Below, one piece after another: positions 1 to 7,764 of a stretch of DNA of 46,454 nucleotides. The DNA comes from an uncultured Gammaproteobacteria bacterium. GTDB taxonomy: Bacteria > Pseudomonadota > Gammaproteobacteria > Pseudomonadales > Pseudohongiellaceae. Below the pieces are notes generated by a model. That model was not told the DNA's origin. It saw only the letters and a program-made list of their open reading frames with translations, and searched no databases. Location of the stretch: contig CAJXPR010000018.1 of NCBI GenBank assembly GCA_913058135.1, positions 1-46,454 on the forward strand, read 5' to 3'. The position numbers were made by a program, and so were the translations under genes. Position 1 is the stretch's first letter. Every line of letters begins with the position of its first letter.

Positions 1-46
1 AGATTTCTGCCTGTCTCGTGGGCTCGGAGATGTGTATAAGAGACAG
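1..46 (+). other. Untrimmed Nextera read-2 adapter (library artefact)
   Basis: Bases 28-46 are the 19-base Tn5 mosaic end used in Nextera libraries. Bases 13-27 are the rest of the Nextera read-2 adapter. Bases 5-12 (TTCTGCCT) are the reverse complement of AGGCAGAA, which I recall as i7 index N703, and bases 1-4 (AGAT) fit the Illumina flow-cell end. The same string appears inverted at 46409-46454. This is not genomic DNA. Confidence 0.98.
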
Positions 47-1513
47 GTCTTCCACCACACCATCAAGGCTGCGCGACAGTTTGACCTGGCTAACGTCGTG
101 CTGATACTGACCAACACCGATGGACTTGGGTTCGATCTTCACCAGTTCAGCCAGCGGATCCTGCAGGCGCCGGGCGATCGACACCGCACCGCGGATGGTT
201 ACATCAAGATCCGGCAACTCCTGCGAGGCAAACTCGGAGGCGGAATAGACCGAGGCGCCCGCTTCATTAACCAGAATACGGTTTAGCCTGAACTCGGGAT
301 GTGCCTTGCAGAAATCCGCAACAAACTGGTCGGTTTCCCGCGACGCCGTGCCATTACCGATAGCGATCAGCTGGACATTGTACTTCTCACACATGGCACG
401 CAGCACCGCCGCTGCTTCGCGGGTCTTGTTCTGTGGTGCCGTGGGAAAAATCGCGCCATGATCCAGCACCCGGCCAGTGGCATCGACCACACACATCTTC
501 ACCCCGGTACGCAAACCCGGATCCAGACCGATAGTGACCTTTTTGCCTGCCGGCGCAGCCAGCAACAGGTCCTTGATGTTGCGCGCAAACACGTTGATCG
601 CATCTTCTTCGGCCTGGTCGCGCAGCTGGGTCAGGAAGTCGGTTTGCAGATGGGTATGAATTTTTACCCGCCAGGTCCAGCGTACTACCTCTTGCAACCA
701 GGCATCAGCCGCGCGCCCTTCATCATGCACCTGCCAGTGTGCGGCAATCATGGCCTCACAGCTGTGCTTGACCGGCGGCGCCGCAGGATCAACCGGAATG
801 TCGACCTTGAGATTGAGGATGCCTTCATTGCGCGCGCGGAACAGTGCCATGACGCGGTGCGAGGGGATTTTACTGACTGCTTCGGAGAATTCGAAATAGT
901 CGCGATACTTGGCGCCTTCCTGCTCCTTACCGGGAATAAGCTCCGATGACAGGTGCGCTCTGGCCCAGAAAAAATCACGCAGCTTGCCCAGCAGTGTTGC
1001 ATCTTCGCCGAACTGTTCAATCAGGATATGTTTGGCACCATCGAGTGCCGCCTTGGCATCGTCGACACCCAGTTCGGTGTTAACAAAGGCCTCCGCCTCC
1101 TGTTCCGGGGAGCGCGAAGGGTCGGCAAACAGCATATCCGCCAGCGGCTGCAGGCCGGCCTCCCGGGCAATCTGGGCGCGGGTCCGGCGTTTGGGTTTAT
1201 ACGGCAGATACAGATCTTCCAGTGTGGTCTTGGTGTCGGCAGCGCGAATCTGTTGTTCCAGCTCCGGGGTCAGTTTTTCCTGCTCGCGGATACTTTTGAT
1301 GATAGCGTCCCGACGGTCGTCAAGCTCGCGCAGATAAATCAGCCGTTCCTGCAGGCGGCGCAACTGAATATCATCCAGACCACCGGTAACCTCTTTGCGG
1401 TAACGCGCAATGAACGGCACGGTGGCGCCGTCATCAAGCATGGCCACGGTGGCGGCAACCTGCTCCGGACGGGCGGCGATTTCTTCAGCTATTTTGTCAA
1501 ACATGATGCTCAT
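47..1513 (-). CDS. tex: Tex-family RNA-binding transcription accessory protein, 3' end missing
   Basis: 489 codons read without a stop from ATG at 1513 to the adapter junction at 47. The usual Tex is about 770 residues, so the C-terminal helix-hairpin-helix and S1 RNA-binding domains lie beyond the contig. The N-terminal helical Tex domain begins MSIMFDKIAEEIAARPEQ. A YqgF/RNase H-like domain follows at about residues 325-450 (KVTIGLDPGLRTGVK). Tex is a cytoplasmic nucleic-acid-binding factor linked to transcription and stress tolerance. The start lies one base after the trmJ stop (TAG-T-ATG), which suggests translational coupling with trmJ; an in-frame ATG at 1504 is an alternative start. 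The truncation is an assembly edge. Confidence 0.93.
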
Positions 1514-1514
1514 A

Positions 1515-2462
1515 CTACTGGGTGTCCTTGGGGGGCTTGTTCTCTGTGTCTTTGTCGTTGGCCAATGTGTTGGCGTTGGCGCGTCTGACATGCTCATCGA
1601 TGTAGGTCAGCACACCACGCAGAATATTGATCTCCATGGCATCCGGTCGAATACGACCAAACAGCCGACGCATGCGTGGCATCAACAGGCGCGGATTCTC
1701 CGGATCGTGAAAATCCATCGCCACAAGTGCCTTCTCCAGATGCTCGTAAAACAGTTCCATCTGGTGTCCATCGGCCTTGGGCACATCCCAATACTCGTCT
1801 TCGGAGGCCGGATCATACAGCGGCGCGTCCGCACCCAGCCGCGGATCACCAGCCTGTTCCAGCATGGCAATACGCACCTCGTAACAGATGACCATGACCG
1901 CAGCGGCCAGATTCAGTGAACTGTATTCTTCGTTGGCCGGAATCTGCACGTGATAATGGCATTGTTGCAGCTCATCGTTGGTCAGGCCGGTGTCCTCGCG
2001 GCCGAATACCAGCGCGATCTGCCCGCTACTGGCTTTCAGCGCGCCACTGGCGTTCGGCGCGCCACCGGCATCCTGCGCATCACCGGCGTTTGCCGCACGC
2101 AGGGTCTCAAGCAGCACATGCCGGGCGCATTGACGCGGAGACAGCATGGGCCATGGCATGCGCCGTGAGCGCGCACTGGCGCCAATGACCATCGAGCAGT
2201 CAGCCACTGCCTCAACCAGTGTCGGAAATATTCTGGCGCGCTCCAGCACATCGGTCGCAGATACGGCGCGCCACATCGCGACATCACTGGGATAGTCACG
2301 TGGGTCAACCAGACGAAGGTTGGGTATCCCCATGTTTTTCAGGGCCCTGGCGGTAGCGCCAATATTGCCGGGATGAGAGGTATTGACCAGCACCACGTGG
2401 ACCCGGCTGAGGTCGGATGCGATAGCCTGTGAAAGTTTGCCTTTGGGCTTTTCTGTCGGCAA
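1515..2462 (-). CDS. trmJ: tRNA (cytidine/uridine-32-2'-O)-methyltransferase TrmJ
   Basis: SPOUT-class methyltransferase that 2'-O-methylates position 32 of tRNA using SAM. The N-terminal motif VNTSHPGNIGATARALKNMG and the trefoil-knot motifs IALVFGREDTGLTNDEL and IPANEEYSSLNLAAAV are all visible. At 315 residues it is longer than the usual ~250, because of a low-complexity Ala/Gly/Asn insertion before the knot and a charged tail ending KPPKDTQ. The start is TTG at 2462, with GGAG seven bases upstream and no nearby ATG. It is divergent from suhB, as in Escherichia coli, and leads directly into tex. The promoter is probably the TATAAT at 2500-2505. Confidence 0.93.
   Translation of the reverse strand: MPTEKPKGKLSQAIASDLSRVHVVLVNTSHPGNIGATARALKNMGIPNLRLVDPRDYPSDVAMWRAVSATDVLERARIFPTLVEAVADCSMVIGASARSRRMPWPMLSPRQCARHVLLETLRAANAGDAQDAGGAPNASGALKASSGQIALVFGREDTGLTNDELQQCHYHVQIPANEEYSSLNLAAAVMVICYEVRIAMLEQAGDPRLGADAPLYDPASEDEYWDVPKADGHQMELFYEHLEKALVAMDFHDPENPRLLMPRMRRLFGRIRPDAMEINILRGVLTYIDEHVRRANANTLANDKDTENKPPKDTQ
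2040..2093 (-). repeat. Three degenerate 18-bp tandem units inside trmJ
   Basis: Units at 2040-2057, 2058-2075 and 2076-2093 share the pattern CGCgcCACcGGCgt. They encode six-residue units NAGDAQ, DAGGAP and NASGAL in a linker ahead of the SAM-binding knot. The unit is a multiple of three, so copy-number change would keep the frame. Confidence 0.75.
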
Positions 2463-2499
2463 TGGACTGCTCCAGCGGTTGGTTTTAGTCAGGGGCGGG

Positions 2500-2508
2500 A
2501 TTATAACA
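2500..2508 (-). promoter_or_regulatory. Extended -10 promoter for trmJ-tex
   Basis: On the minus strand TGT-TATAAT reads as an extended -10 element (TATAAT at 2505-2500, TG at 2508-2507). It lies about 38 bases before the TTG start of trmJ. No good -35 hexamer is visible at 17-base spacing. Confidence 0.5.
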
Positions 2509-2603
2509 ACTAGTTAAGGACTGACTGCCAGCATTTTGCTATCATTCTCCGTCTTTTAAACCGACGTCCCGATTCAAGCCGGGCAACAAGTTAAGCGAAT
2601 ATC

Positions 2604-3395
2604 ATGCATCCCGTTATCAATATCGCCCTCCGGGCCGCGCGTGGCGCTGCCGAACAAATCATTCACGTCAGCGACCGGCTGGACCGTGTCAGTATCCTCG
2701 AAGACAAAAATGGTGAACTGATCACCAGCATGGATGTGGATGCCGAACGTACCATCCTGTATCACCTGCGCAAAGCCTATCCTGACTTCAGTGTGGAGTC
2801 ACGGCTGAGCGGCTACACAGCAGGCGCTGACACCGACAATACCTGGCTGATCGACCCGCTGGCCGGCAATCGCAATTTCCAGCGCGGCTTCGGCTCATTC
2901 TGTATCTCCATAGCCTTGAAAACCAGCAAGGGTATTGCCCACGGCGTGGTGTTGAACCCGGCAGCAAACCAGGAGTTCAGCGCCAGCAGGGGCGCTGGTG
3001 CGCAGCTGAACGACAGCAGAATGCGCACTGGCAAGCTGACATCGCTGGAAAACGCCTACGTAGGGCTGGATCCGCAGCCCGCCGAGGACAACTTCCTCGC
3101 ACAACTGCAGAGCCAGTTGCTGGCCCTGCCCTGTTATATCCGCATGAGTGGCTGCGCGCCGCTGGACATGGTCTATGTAGCAGCCGGGCGCCTGGACGCG
3201 GGCTGGTGTCGCCCGCAGCATCAAACCTCACTGGCCGCCGCGCAACTGATCCTGCTGGAGTCTGGCGCCCTGCTCAGCGATCCTCAGGGCAATCCGCAAA
3301 CCCAGGGCAGCAAAGAACTGTTGTTTGCCAACCCAAAATGTTTCAAGCACCTGCTGCAGATCAGGCAATCCCTGAAGGCGCCCCTGCAGGAATAG
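2604..3395 (+). CDS. suhB: SuhB / inositol monophosphatase family protein with degenerate active site
   Basis: 263 residues, full family length, collinear with SuhB (MHPVINIALRAARGAAEQI; APLDMVYVAAGRLDA). In E. coli SuhB is both an inositol-1-phosphatase and a NusA-dependent antitermination/ribosome-assembly factor. The family motif DPLDGTTNF reads DPLAGNRNF here: metal ligand Asp87 is Ala and Thr89 is Asn. The second motif WDxAAG reads TSLAAA, so the Asp that would lie near residue 209 is Ser. Glu65 and Asp84 remain. Two of four metal ligands are lost, so phosphatase activity is unlikely. An intact frame and conserved synteny (divergent from trmJ) suggest the regulatory role is retained; that is inference. 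The ATG at 2604 matches family N-termini. Confidence 0.88.
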   Translation: MHPVINIALRAARGAAEQIIHVSDRLDRVSILEDKNGELITSMDVDAERTILYHLRKAYPDFSVESRLSGYTAGADTDNTWLIDPLAGNRNFQRGFGSFCISIALKTSKGIAHGVVLNPAANQEFSASRGAGAQLNDSRMRTGKLTSLENAYVGLDPQPAEDNFLAQLQSQLLALPCYIRMSGCAPLDMVYVAAGRLDAGWCRPQHQTSLAAAQLILLESGALLSDPQGNPQTQGSKELLFANPKCFKHLLQIRQSLKAPLQE

Positions 3396-3438
3396 TCCAC
3401 CCACAACAACATCAACCAACACATGGCGATGGCCTGAT

Positions 3439-4818
3439 ATGGCAGAAAAAAGGGCAAGCAAGCGCTACCAACTGACAGACGGCCCCATCGCATCGACCCT
3501 GGTCAGCATGACCATCCCCATGATACTGGGCATGCTGATGATGTTCAGTTTCAACCTGGTTGATACCTTTTTTATCAGTATGCTGGGCACCGAAGCACTG
3601 TCCGCAATCAGCTTTACCTTTCCTGTCACGTTTACCATCATGAGCCTGGCCATTGGCCTGAGCATCGGCACCTCGGCCGTGGTTGCCAAATATATCGGCC
3701 GGGGCGAAATCGAAAAAGCCAAGGAAGCGTCCACCGTCACCAACTATGTAGCCATGGCGCTGGCCGGGGTGCTGGCACTGGTCGGCTATCTGTTGATGGA
3801 CCAGATCTTCCTGCTGCTGGGCGCATCACCCGGCATGTTGCCCGCCATCCGGGAATACATGGATATCTGGCTGCCCACCAGCGTTCTGCTGGTGGCGCTG
3901 ATCTGCGCCAATTCCGTGCTGAGGGCCAACGGTGACACGCGCACACCGAGCATCGTCATGGCCGCCGCCGGACTGATCAACGCCGCGCTGGATCCTCTAC
4001 TCATTTTTGGTTGGGGCCCGGTGCCGGCCATGGGAATTCAGGGCGCCGCTTTGGCCACGCTGTTTTCCTGGGTAGGCGCCTGCATATTCCTGTTCTACTT
4101 CCTGGCCATTCGCCACGAGCTGATCCATAAGGGCCTACCGTCAACACAGGTATTCAAAACCTCGTCCCGCGAGATGTTGCGTATTGGTATCCCGGCCTCG
4201 GGCGCAAACATGATGACACCGCTTGCTGCAGGCGTCATGACCGCCATCATTGCCGGCTATGGCGAGACGGCAGTAGCGGCTTTCGGGGTCGGTTCCCGGC
4301 TGGAGTCCATGGCATGCATGGTCATCCTGGCATTGTCGAGTACCCTGCCGCCTTTTGTCAGCCAGAATCTGGGCGCAGGCAAACTGGATCGCATTGACGA
4401 GGCATGCTGCCTGTCGATGCGCTTTGTCCTGGGCTGGCAGCTGCTGATATATGTGCTGATGGCAGCCGGTGCCTCTTTCATCGCCTGGGTGTTTACCCGC
4501 GATGAGGAAGTTGCCAGTATCATCCGGCTGTATATCTGGATCATGCCGCTGAGCTACGGCATGCAAGGTGTGATCATATTATGCAACTCGGCCCTGAACG
4601 CGATTCACCGGCCCATGGTGGCGCTCTACCTGAGTATGGCCCGATTCTTTATATTCTATGTACCGCTGGCCTGGGTCGGCAGCTCATTGTTCGGCCTGCC
4701 GGGGTTTTTCGGCGGTGCCTTTGCCGGCAATGTGCTGATGGCATTGCTGTCGTGGTGGACCTTCCGTCGGGTGATGGCGGCAGAGCGGGCCCAGCTTGAC
4801 GTTGTTGGCGCTACCTGA
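3439..4818 (+). CDS. MATE-family multidrug/cation antiporter
   Basis: 459 residues with about 12 hydrophobic segments in two six-helix halves, typical of MATE exporters, which use Na+ or H+ gradients to expel organic cations across the inner membrane. The N-terminal TDGPIASTLVSMTIPMILGMLMM and the loop NLVDTFFISMLGTEALSAIS match the family; the second half begins near residue 235 (MLRIGIPASGANMMTP). The substrate cannot be told from sequence. It begins 43 bases after suhB and runs the same way, so cotranscription is possible. Confidence 0.9.
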   Translation: MAEKRASKRYQLTDGPIASTLVSMTIPMILGMLMMFSFNLVDTFFISMLGTEALSAISFTFPVTFTIMSLAIGLSIGTSAVVAKYIGRGEIEKAKEASTVTNYVAMALAGVLALVGYLLMDQIFLLLGASPGMLPAIREYMDIWLPTSVLLVALICANSVLRANGDTRTPSIVMAAAGLINAALDPLLIFGWGPVPAMGIQGAALATLFSWVGACIFLFYFLAIRHELIHKGLPSTQVFKTSSREMLRIGIPASGANMMTPLAAGVMTAIIAGYGETAVAAFGVGSRLESMACMVILALSSTLPPFVSQNLGAGKLDRIDEACCLSMRFVLGWQLLIYVLMAAGASFIAWVFTRDEEVASIIRLYIWIMPLSYGMQGVIILCNSALNAIHRPMVALYLSMARFFIFYVPLAWVGSSLFGLPGFFGGAFAGNVLMALLSWWTFRRVMAAERAQLDVVGAT

Positions 4819-4882
4819 GCCAGTCAGTCGGCCGCTCTGCAAAACTCTGGCCTGTGCTGCGCAGTTGATTTATGCTTCCCGA

Positions 4883-5437
4883 ATGAATGTACTTACTGCG
4901 CTACACAACCGGGTCTCCGTGTCCCGGCTCACCGAACCCGCCCCGGCCCAGTCTGCTCTCGACAATATGTTCAAAGCCGCCATGCGTGCCCCTGACCATG
5001 GCCTGCTGCGGCCCTGGCGCTTCCTGGTACTGCGGGGCAGTGCTCGCGACCGCCTGGGTGATCTGTTCGCACAGGCAGCACTGAACGATGAACCTGACCT
5101 GCCACCGGCAAAGCTTGACAAGCTACGCAGCAAACCGTTGCGCGCGCCAATGATCATTGTCGGCATCTGCAGCCCCCGAGACCACCCCAAGGTACCGGTA
5201 TTCGAGCAACAACTGGCCGCCGGCGCCGCCATCAATAATCTGCTGATCGCAGCTTATGCTCAGGACATTGGCGCGATCTGGCGCACGGGTCCGATGGCAA
5301 CCCATCCCACTGTATGCCGCGGCCTGGGGCTGTCGGCGCAGGAGAGCGTCCTGGCTTTCATCTACCTGGGCACACCGGATGGCCCGCCGCGCGTGTTAAA
5401 AGAAGAAGACTTCCATCCCTTTGTGCAGGACTGGTAA
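4883..5437 (+). CDS. YdjA-like NAD(P)H nitroreductase
   Basis: FMN-dependent nitroreductase-fold protein of 184 residues, almost exactly the length of E. coli YdjA (183). The ATG at 4883 is preferred because MNVLTALHNRVSVSRLTEPAP aligns with the YdjA N-terminus; the open frame extends upstream into the MATE gene but those residues look non-homologous. RVSVSRL (FMN phosphate contact), MRAPDHGLLRPWRF and GAIWRTG are family motifs. The physiological substrate is unknown. It sits between the MATE gene and the acyltransferase on the same strand, and its TAA is directly followed by the next ATG. Confidence 0.88.
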   Translation: MNVLTALHNRVSVSRLTEPAPAQSALDNMFKAAMRAPDHGLLRPWRFLVLRGSARDRLGDLFAQAALNDEPDLPPAKLDKLRSKPLRAPMIIVGICSPRDHPKVPVFEQQLAAGAAINNLLIAAYAQDIGAIWRTGPMATHPTVCRGLGLSAQESVLAFIYLGTPDGPPRVLKEEDFHPFVQDW

Positions 5438-6049
5438 ATGCCCGACTCGACGCTCAAAAAAATAACAATAATGCGTACCACCATTTTTAACACACCGTTG
5501 CTGACACCGCTTTTACGCGGCATCTCCACTGGCATTCTGGCCCTGCTGGGGTGGAAGGCTATCGGCAAACCGCTACAGGACCAGCGCTTTGTTTTGATCG
5601 GCGCGCCACACACCAGCAACTGGGATTTCCCGCTCATGCTGATGGTGGTACTGAAGCTGGAACTGAAGCTGCACTGGATGGGCAAACACAGCCTGTTCAT
5701 GTTCCCGTTTGGCGGGCTGATGCGCTGGCTGGGGGGTATACCCATCGATCGGCGGAGTGCGCATGGCGTTGTTGATCAGGTTGCTGCACAGTATCAGCAG
5801 AACCCGCAACTGGTGGTGCTGGTGCCGCCGGAAGGCACACGCAAAAAGGTGCAGGCATGGAAAACCGGGTTCTACCATATCGCCAACAATGCCGGCGTAC
5901 CCATATTGATGGGTTATCTGGATGCCAGCCGAAAGGAAGCGGGACTGGCAGACTTCTTTTACCCGACCGGCGACGTCGACTCGGACATCCAGAAGATCCG
6001 CGCCTTTTACGCCACCAAGAAGGGTATCAGGCCCGAGAATGCAGACTGA
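5438..6049 (+). CDS. PlsC-like 1-acylglycerol-3-phosphate acyltransferase family protein
   Basis: 203 residues. The catalytic HX4D motif is HTSNWD (His58, Asp63) and the substrate-binding motif is PEGTR (131-135), with GGIPIDRR between them. A hydrophobic stretch at about residues 25-40 may anchor it to the inner membrane. Members esterify acyl chains to lysophospholipids or other acceptors; the acceptor is unknown here. The start abuts the previous stop (TAAATG), implying coupling with the nitroreductase; ATG at 5471 is an alternative. Its 3' end overlaps the convergent TetR gene by 23 bases. Confidence 0.85.
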   Translation: MPDSTLKKITIMRTTIFNTPLLTPLLRGISTGILALLGWKAIGKPLQDQRFVLIGAPHTSNWDFPLMLMVVLKLELKLHWMGKHSLFMFPFGGLMRWLGGIPIDRRSAHGVVDQVAAQYQQNPQLVVLVPPEGTRKKVQAWKTGFYHIANNAGVPILMGYLDASRKEAGLADFFYPTGDVDSDIQKIRAFYATKKGIRPENAD

Positions 6050-6863
6050 GCTGACCGTCGGCGGCACCCGCATCGGCAGGTGCCGTTGGTTCTGATTGAT
6101 GGTTCAGGTCTGATTGATGCTGCGGGTCTGCTTGAAAGTTCAGACTGTTCAGCACATGTCCGAACACAAAGTTGGCATAGTCAGCAATGCCCACCTTGAG
6201 ATGCTGAAACTTCCAGCGCTTCAGATACCATTGCTGAAGCATGGCCGTTGTGCTGGCTGCCAGTAACGTGGGGTTGCCGTCATAGCGGAACACACCGGTT
6301 CTGATGCCCTCAAGAAAGATCTCTTCAAGCCGCTGATCAAACTTCAGCTCCATCTGCGTCGCCGCTTCCCGTTGGGCCTTGTCCAGACCTTTAGCCTCGA
6401 TGAAACAGAAATAGTACCAGGGATGCATGATGTCGTTCATGTACAGATCAGCGCAGATAACCGCCTTCAGTCGCTGGTAGGGCGCGAGCTGGTGTTGTTC
6501 AAGATCACTCATCACGTCGTCGATGGTCTGCCGCACGACCGCCTCAATGGCGGAGGCCAGATCGGATTTGCTGCCAATGTAGGCGTACAGCCCGCCCATG
6601 CTGATCTGGGTTTCACGGCTGAGATCGCGCAAACTCATGGAGTGGAATCCCTGGCTGTTGGCCAGGCGGAAAGTACAGGTAAAAATCTTCTGCAGGTTAC
6701 GCAGGGCTGTCCTGCCGTTCTTGATTTGCATGCGCTCGTGATGCACAGCAAAGACACGCTCCCACAAGGGTTCGCCTTCAAGAGTCCACGTACGACGAAA
6801 AGCATCAATGCTGGTGTCTTGCGGCCATGTATCTGTTATTTTTTCCACGACATTATTGTCCAT
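6027..6863 (-). CDS. TetR/AcrR-family transcriptional regulator
   Basis: 278 residues, longer than the usual ~200. The helix-turn-helix is off-centre at about residues 58-110 (IFTCTFRLANSQGFHSMSLR; ETQISMGGLYAYIGSKSDLA), after about 55 extra N-terminal residues. The ligand domain includes a motif-rich stretch MNDIMHPWYYFCFIEAKGLD. The C-terminal tail carries a short repeat (DPQHQSDLNHQSE) and overlaps the convergent acyltransferase gene. The ligand and targets are not visible; the TauE-type permease upstream on the same strand or its own gene are guesses. Confidence 0.85.
   Translation of the reverse strand: MDNNVVEKITDTWPQDTSIDAFRRTWTLEGEPLWERVFAVHHERMQIKNGRTALRNLQKIFTCTFRLANSQGFHSMSLRDLSRETQISMGGLYAYIGSKSDLASAIEAVVRQTIDDVMSDLEQHQLAPYQRLKAVICADLYMNDIMHPWYYFCFIEAKGLDKAQREAATQMELKFDQRLEEIFLEGIRTGVFRYDGNPTLLAASTTAMLQQWYLKRWKFQHLKVGIADYANFVFGHVLNSLNFQADPQHQSDLNHQSEPTAPADAGAADGQLSLHSRA
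6091..6126 (-). repeat. Two tandem 18-bp units at the 3' end of the TetR gene
   Basis: TCTGATTGATGGTTCAGG (6091-6108) is followed by TCTGATTGATGCTGCGGG (6109-6126). The units are in frame and encode the repeated Q(S/A)D-type tail of the regulator. Confidence 0.7.
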
Positions 6864-6976
6864 AGCTATCCACCCCGGATGAATCCCTAGTCACGCTTTT
6901 TGCTGAATAAAGCAGCGGGTAGCCGGTAAGTCTACAGCAACACTTCGCATCAGGACAGTATTCAGCCTGGCGGCGC

Positions 6977-7684
6977 TTACAGCAGCGCGGTTACCACCGC
7001 ATACAGACCGGACATCGCACAAAGAGTCAATGAGCCACCGCGGATGGCCCCTGCCGGTAATCGATGCATGGTTCTGCGGGCAACCCAGTAACCCAGCACG
7101 GTCGCGGGCAATAGTGGCAATGACAACCAGACGTGAATCATACCAAAATGCCCGATTGGCGCAAGAATAACCAATGAAATCAGGCAGCTGACCACAAAAA
7201 AGGCTGCCAGATTGGCGCGTATCAATGCCAGGTTCTGATGTTGCCACAACAGCGCCATCGGTGGCCCGCCAATGGAGGTACTGGTGCCCATAAACCCGGA
7301 GAGGAACCCGGCGGTCATCATCCGTCCCGGCGTTGGATGCCAGCGCAGCGACGACAGACTCACCGCCACGGCAAAAAGTACTGACAGGCCTATCCACAGC
7401 GCCAGCATGTCCTTGTCGATCAACAACAGCAGACCGGCACCGGCCAGCGAACCGGGCACCCGACCAATCACGGCTGCCTTCAGGCCCTGCAAAGACACAC
7501 CGTCACGGAACGCCCAGGCATTGATCAGCGACAGTACCAACGCACAAACGGTCACCGGCGCCGGGACAAAGTCAGGGTTGATAAAAAACAGTACCGGCGC
7601 GGCGATCACGGCCAGGCCAAAACCAACCGCGGTCTGCACAAATGCCCCGACAAACACCAGTGCCATCGCTACAAACATATCCAT
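6977..7684 (-). CDS. TauE/SafE-family sulfite/organosulfur exporter-like permease
   Basis: About 235 residues and eight hydrophobic segments. GAFVQTAVGFGLAVIAAPVLF and GFLSGFMGTSTSIGGPPMALL are the two internally repeated signature loops of the TauE/SafE (DUF81) family. Members move sulfite, sulfoacetate or related anions across the inner membrane; the substrate is unknown here. ATG at 7684 is preferred over TTG at 7705, which would add seven residues without a clear ribosome site. It is divergent from the radical SAM gene and lies 113 bases upstream of the TetR gene. Confidence 0.85.
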   Translation of the reverse strand: MDMFVAMALVFVGAFVQTAVGFGLAVIAAPVLFFINPDFVPAPVTVCALVLSLINAWAFRDGVSLQGLKAAVIGRVPGSLAGAGLLLLIDKDMLALWIGLSVLFAVAVSLSSLRWHPTPGRMMTAGFLSGFMGTSTSIGGPPMALLWQHQNLALIRANLAAFFVVSCLISLVILAPIGHFGMIHVWLSLPLLPATVLGYWVARRTMHRLPAGAIRGGSLTLCAMSGLYAVVTALL

Positions 7685-7748
7685 GTGAACCGTTCTCAGC
7701 ACCAAAACCCGGCATTTTACGCGAAGCCGGCGCCAAGGTCGCGCCCGG

Positions 7749-7764
7749 TGTTATACTGCAAGAC
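7749..7764 (+). promoter_or_regulatory. Extended -10 promoter abutting the radical SAM start
   Basis: TGT-TATACT (7749-7757) is an extended -10 element. Transcription would begin about seven bases later, at or next to the A of the ATG at 7765. No Shine-Dalgarno sequence precedes that ATG. This fits a leaderless mRNA, unless the true start is upstream. Confidence 0.45.

Noticed and set aside
1-46. Tn5 mosaic end as evidence for a natural transposon
   Set aside because: The mosaic end is joined to Nextera adapter and index sequence at both contig ends; it comes from library preparation.
4796-4882. 29-residue N-terminal extension of the nitroreductase
   Set aside because: It overlaps the MATE gene, and the family N-terminus aligns from ATG 4883.
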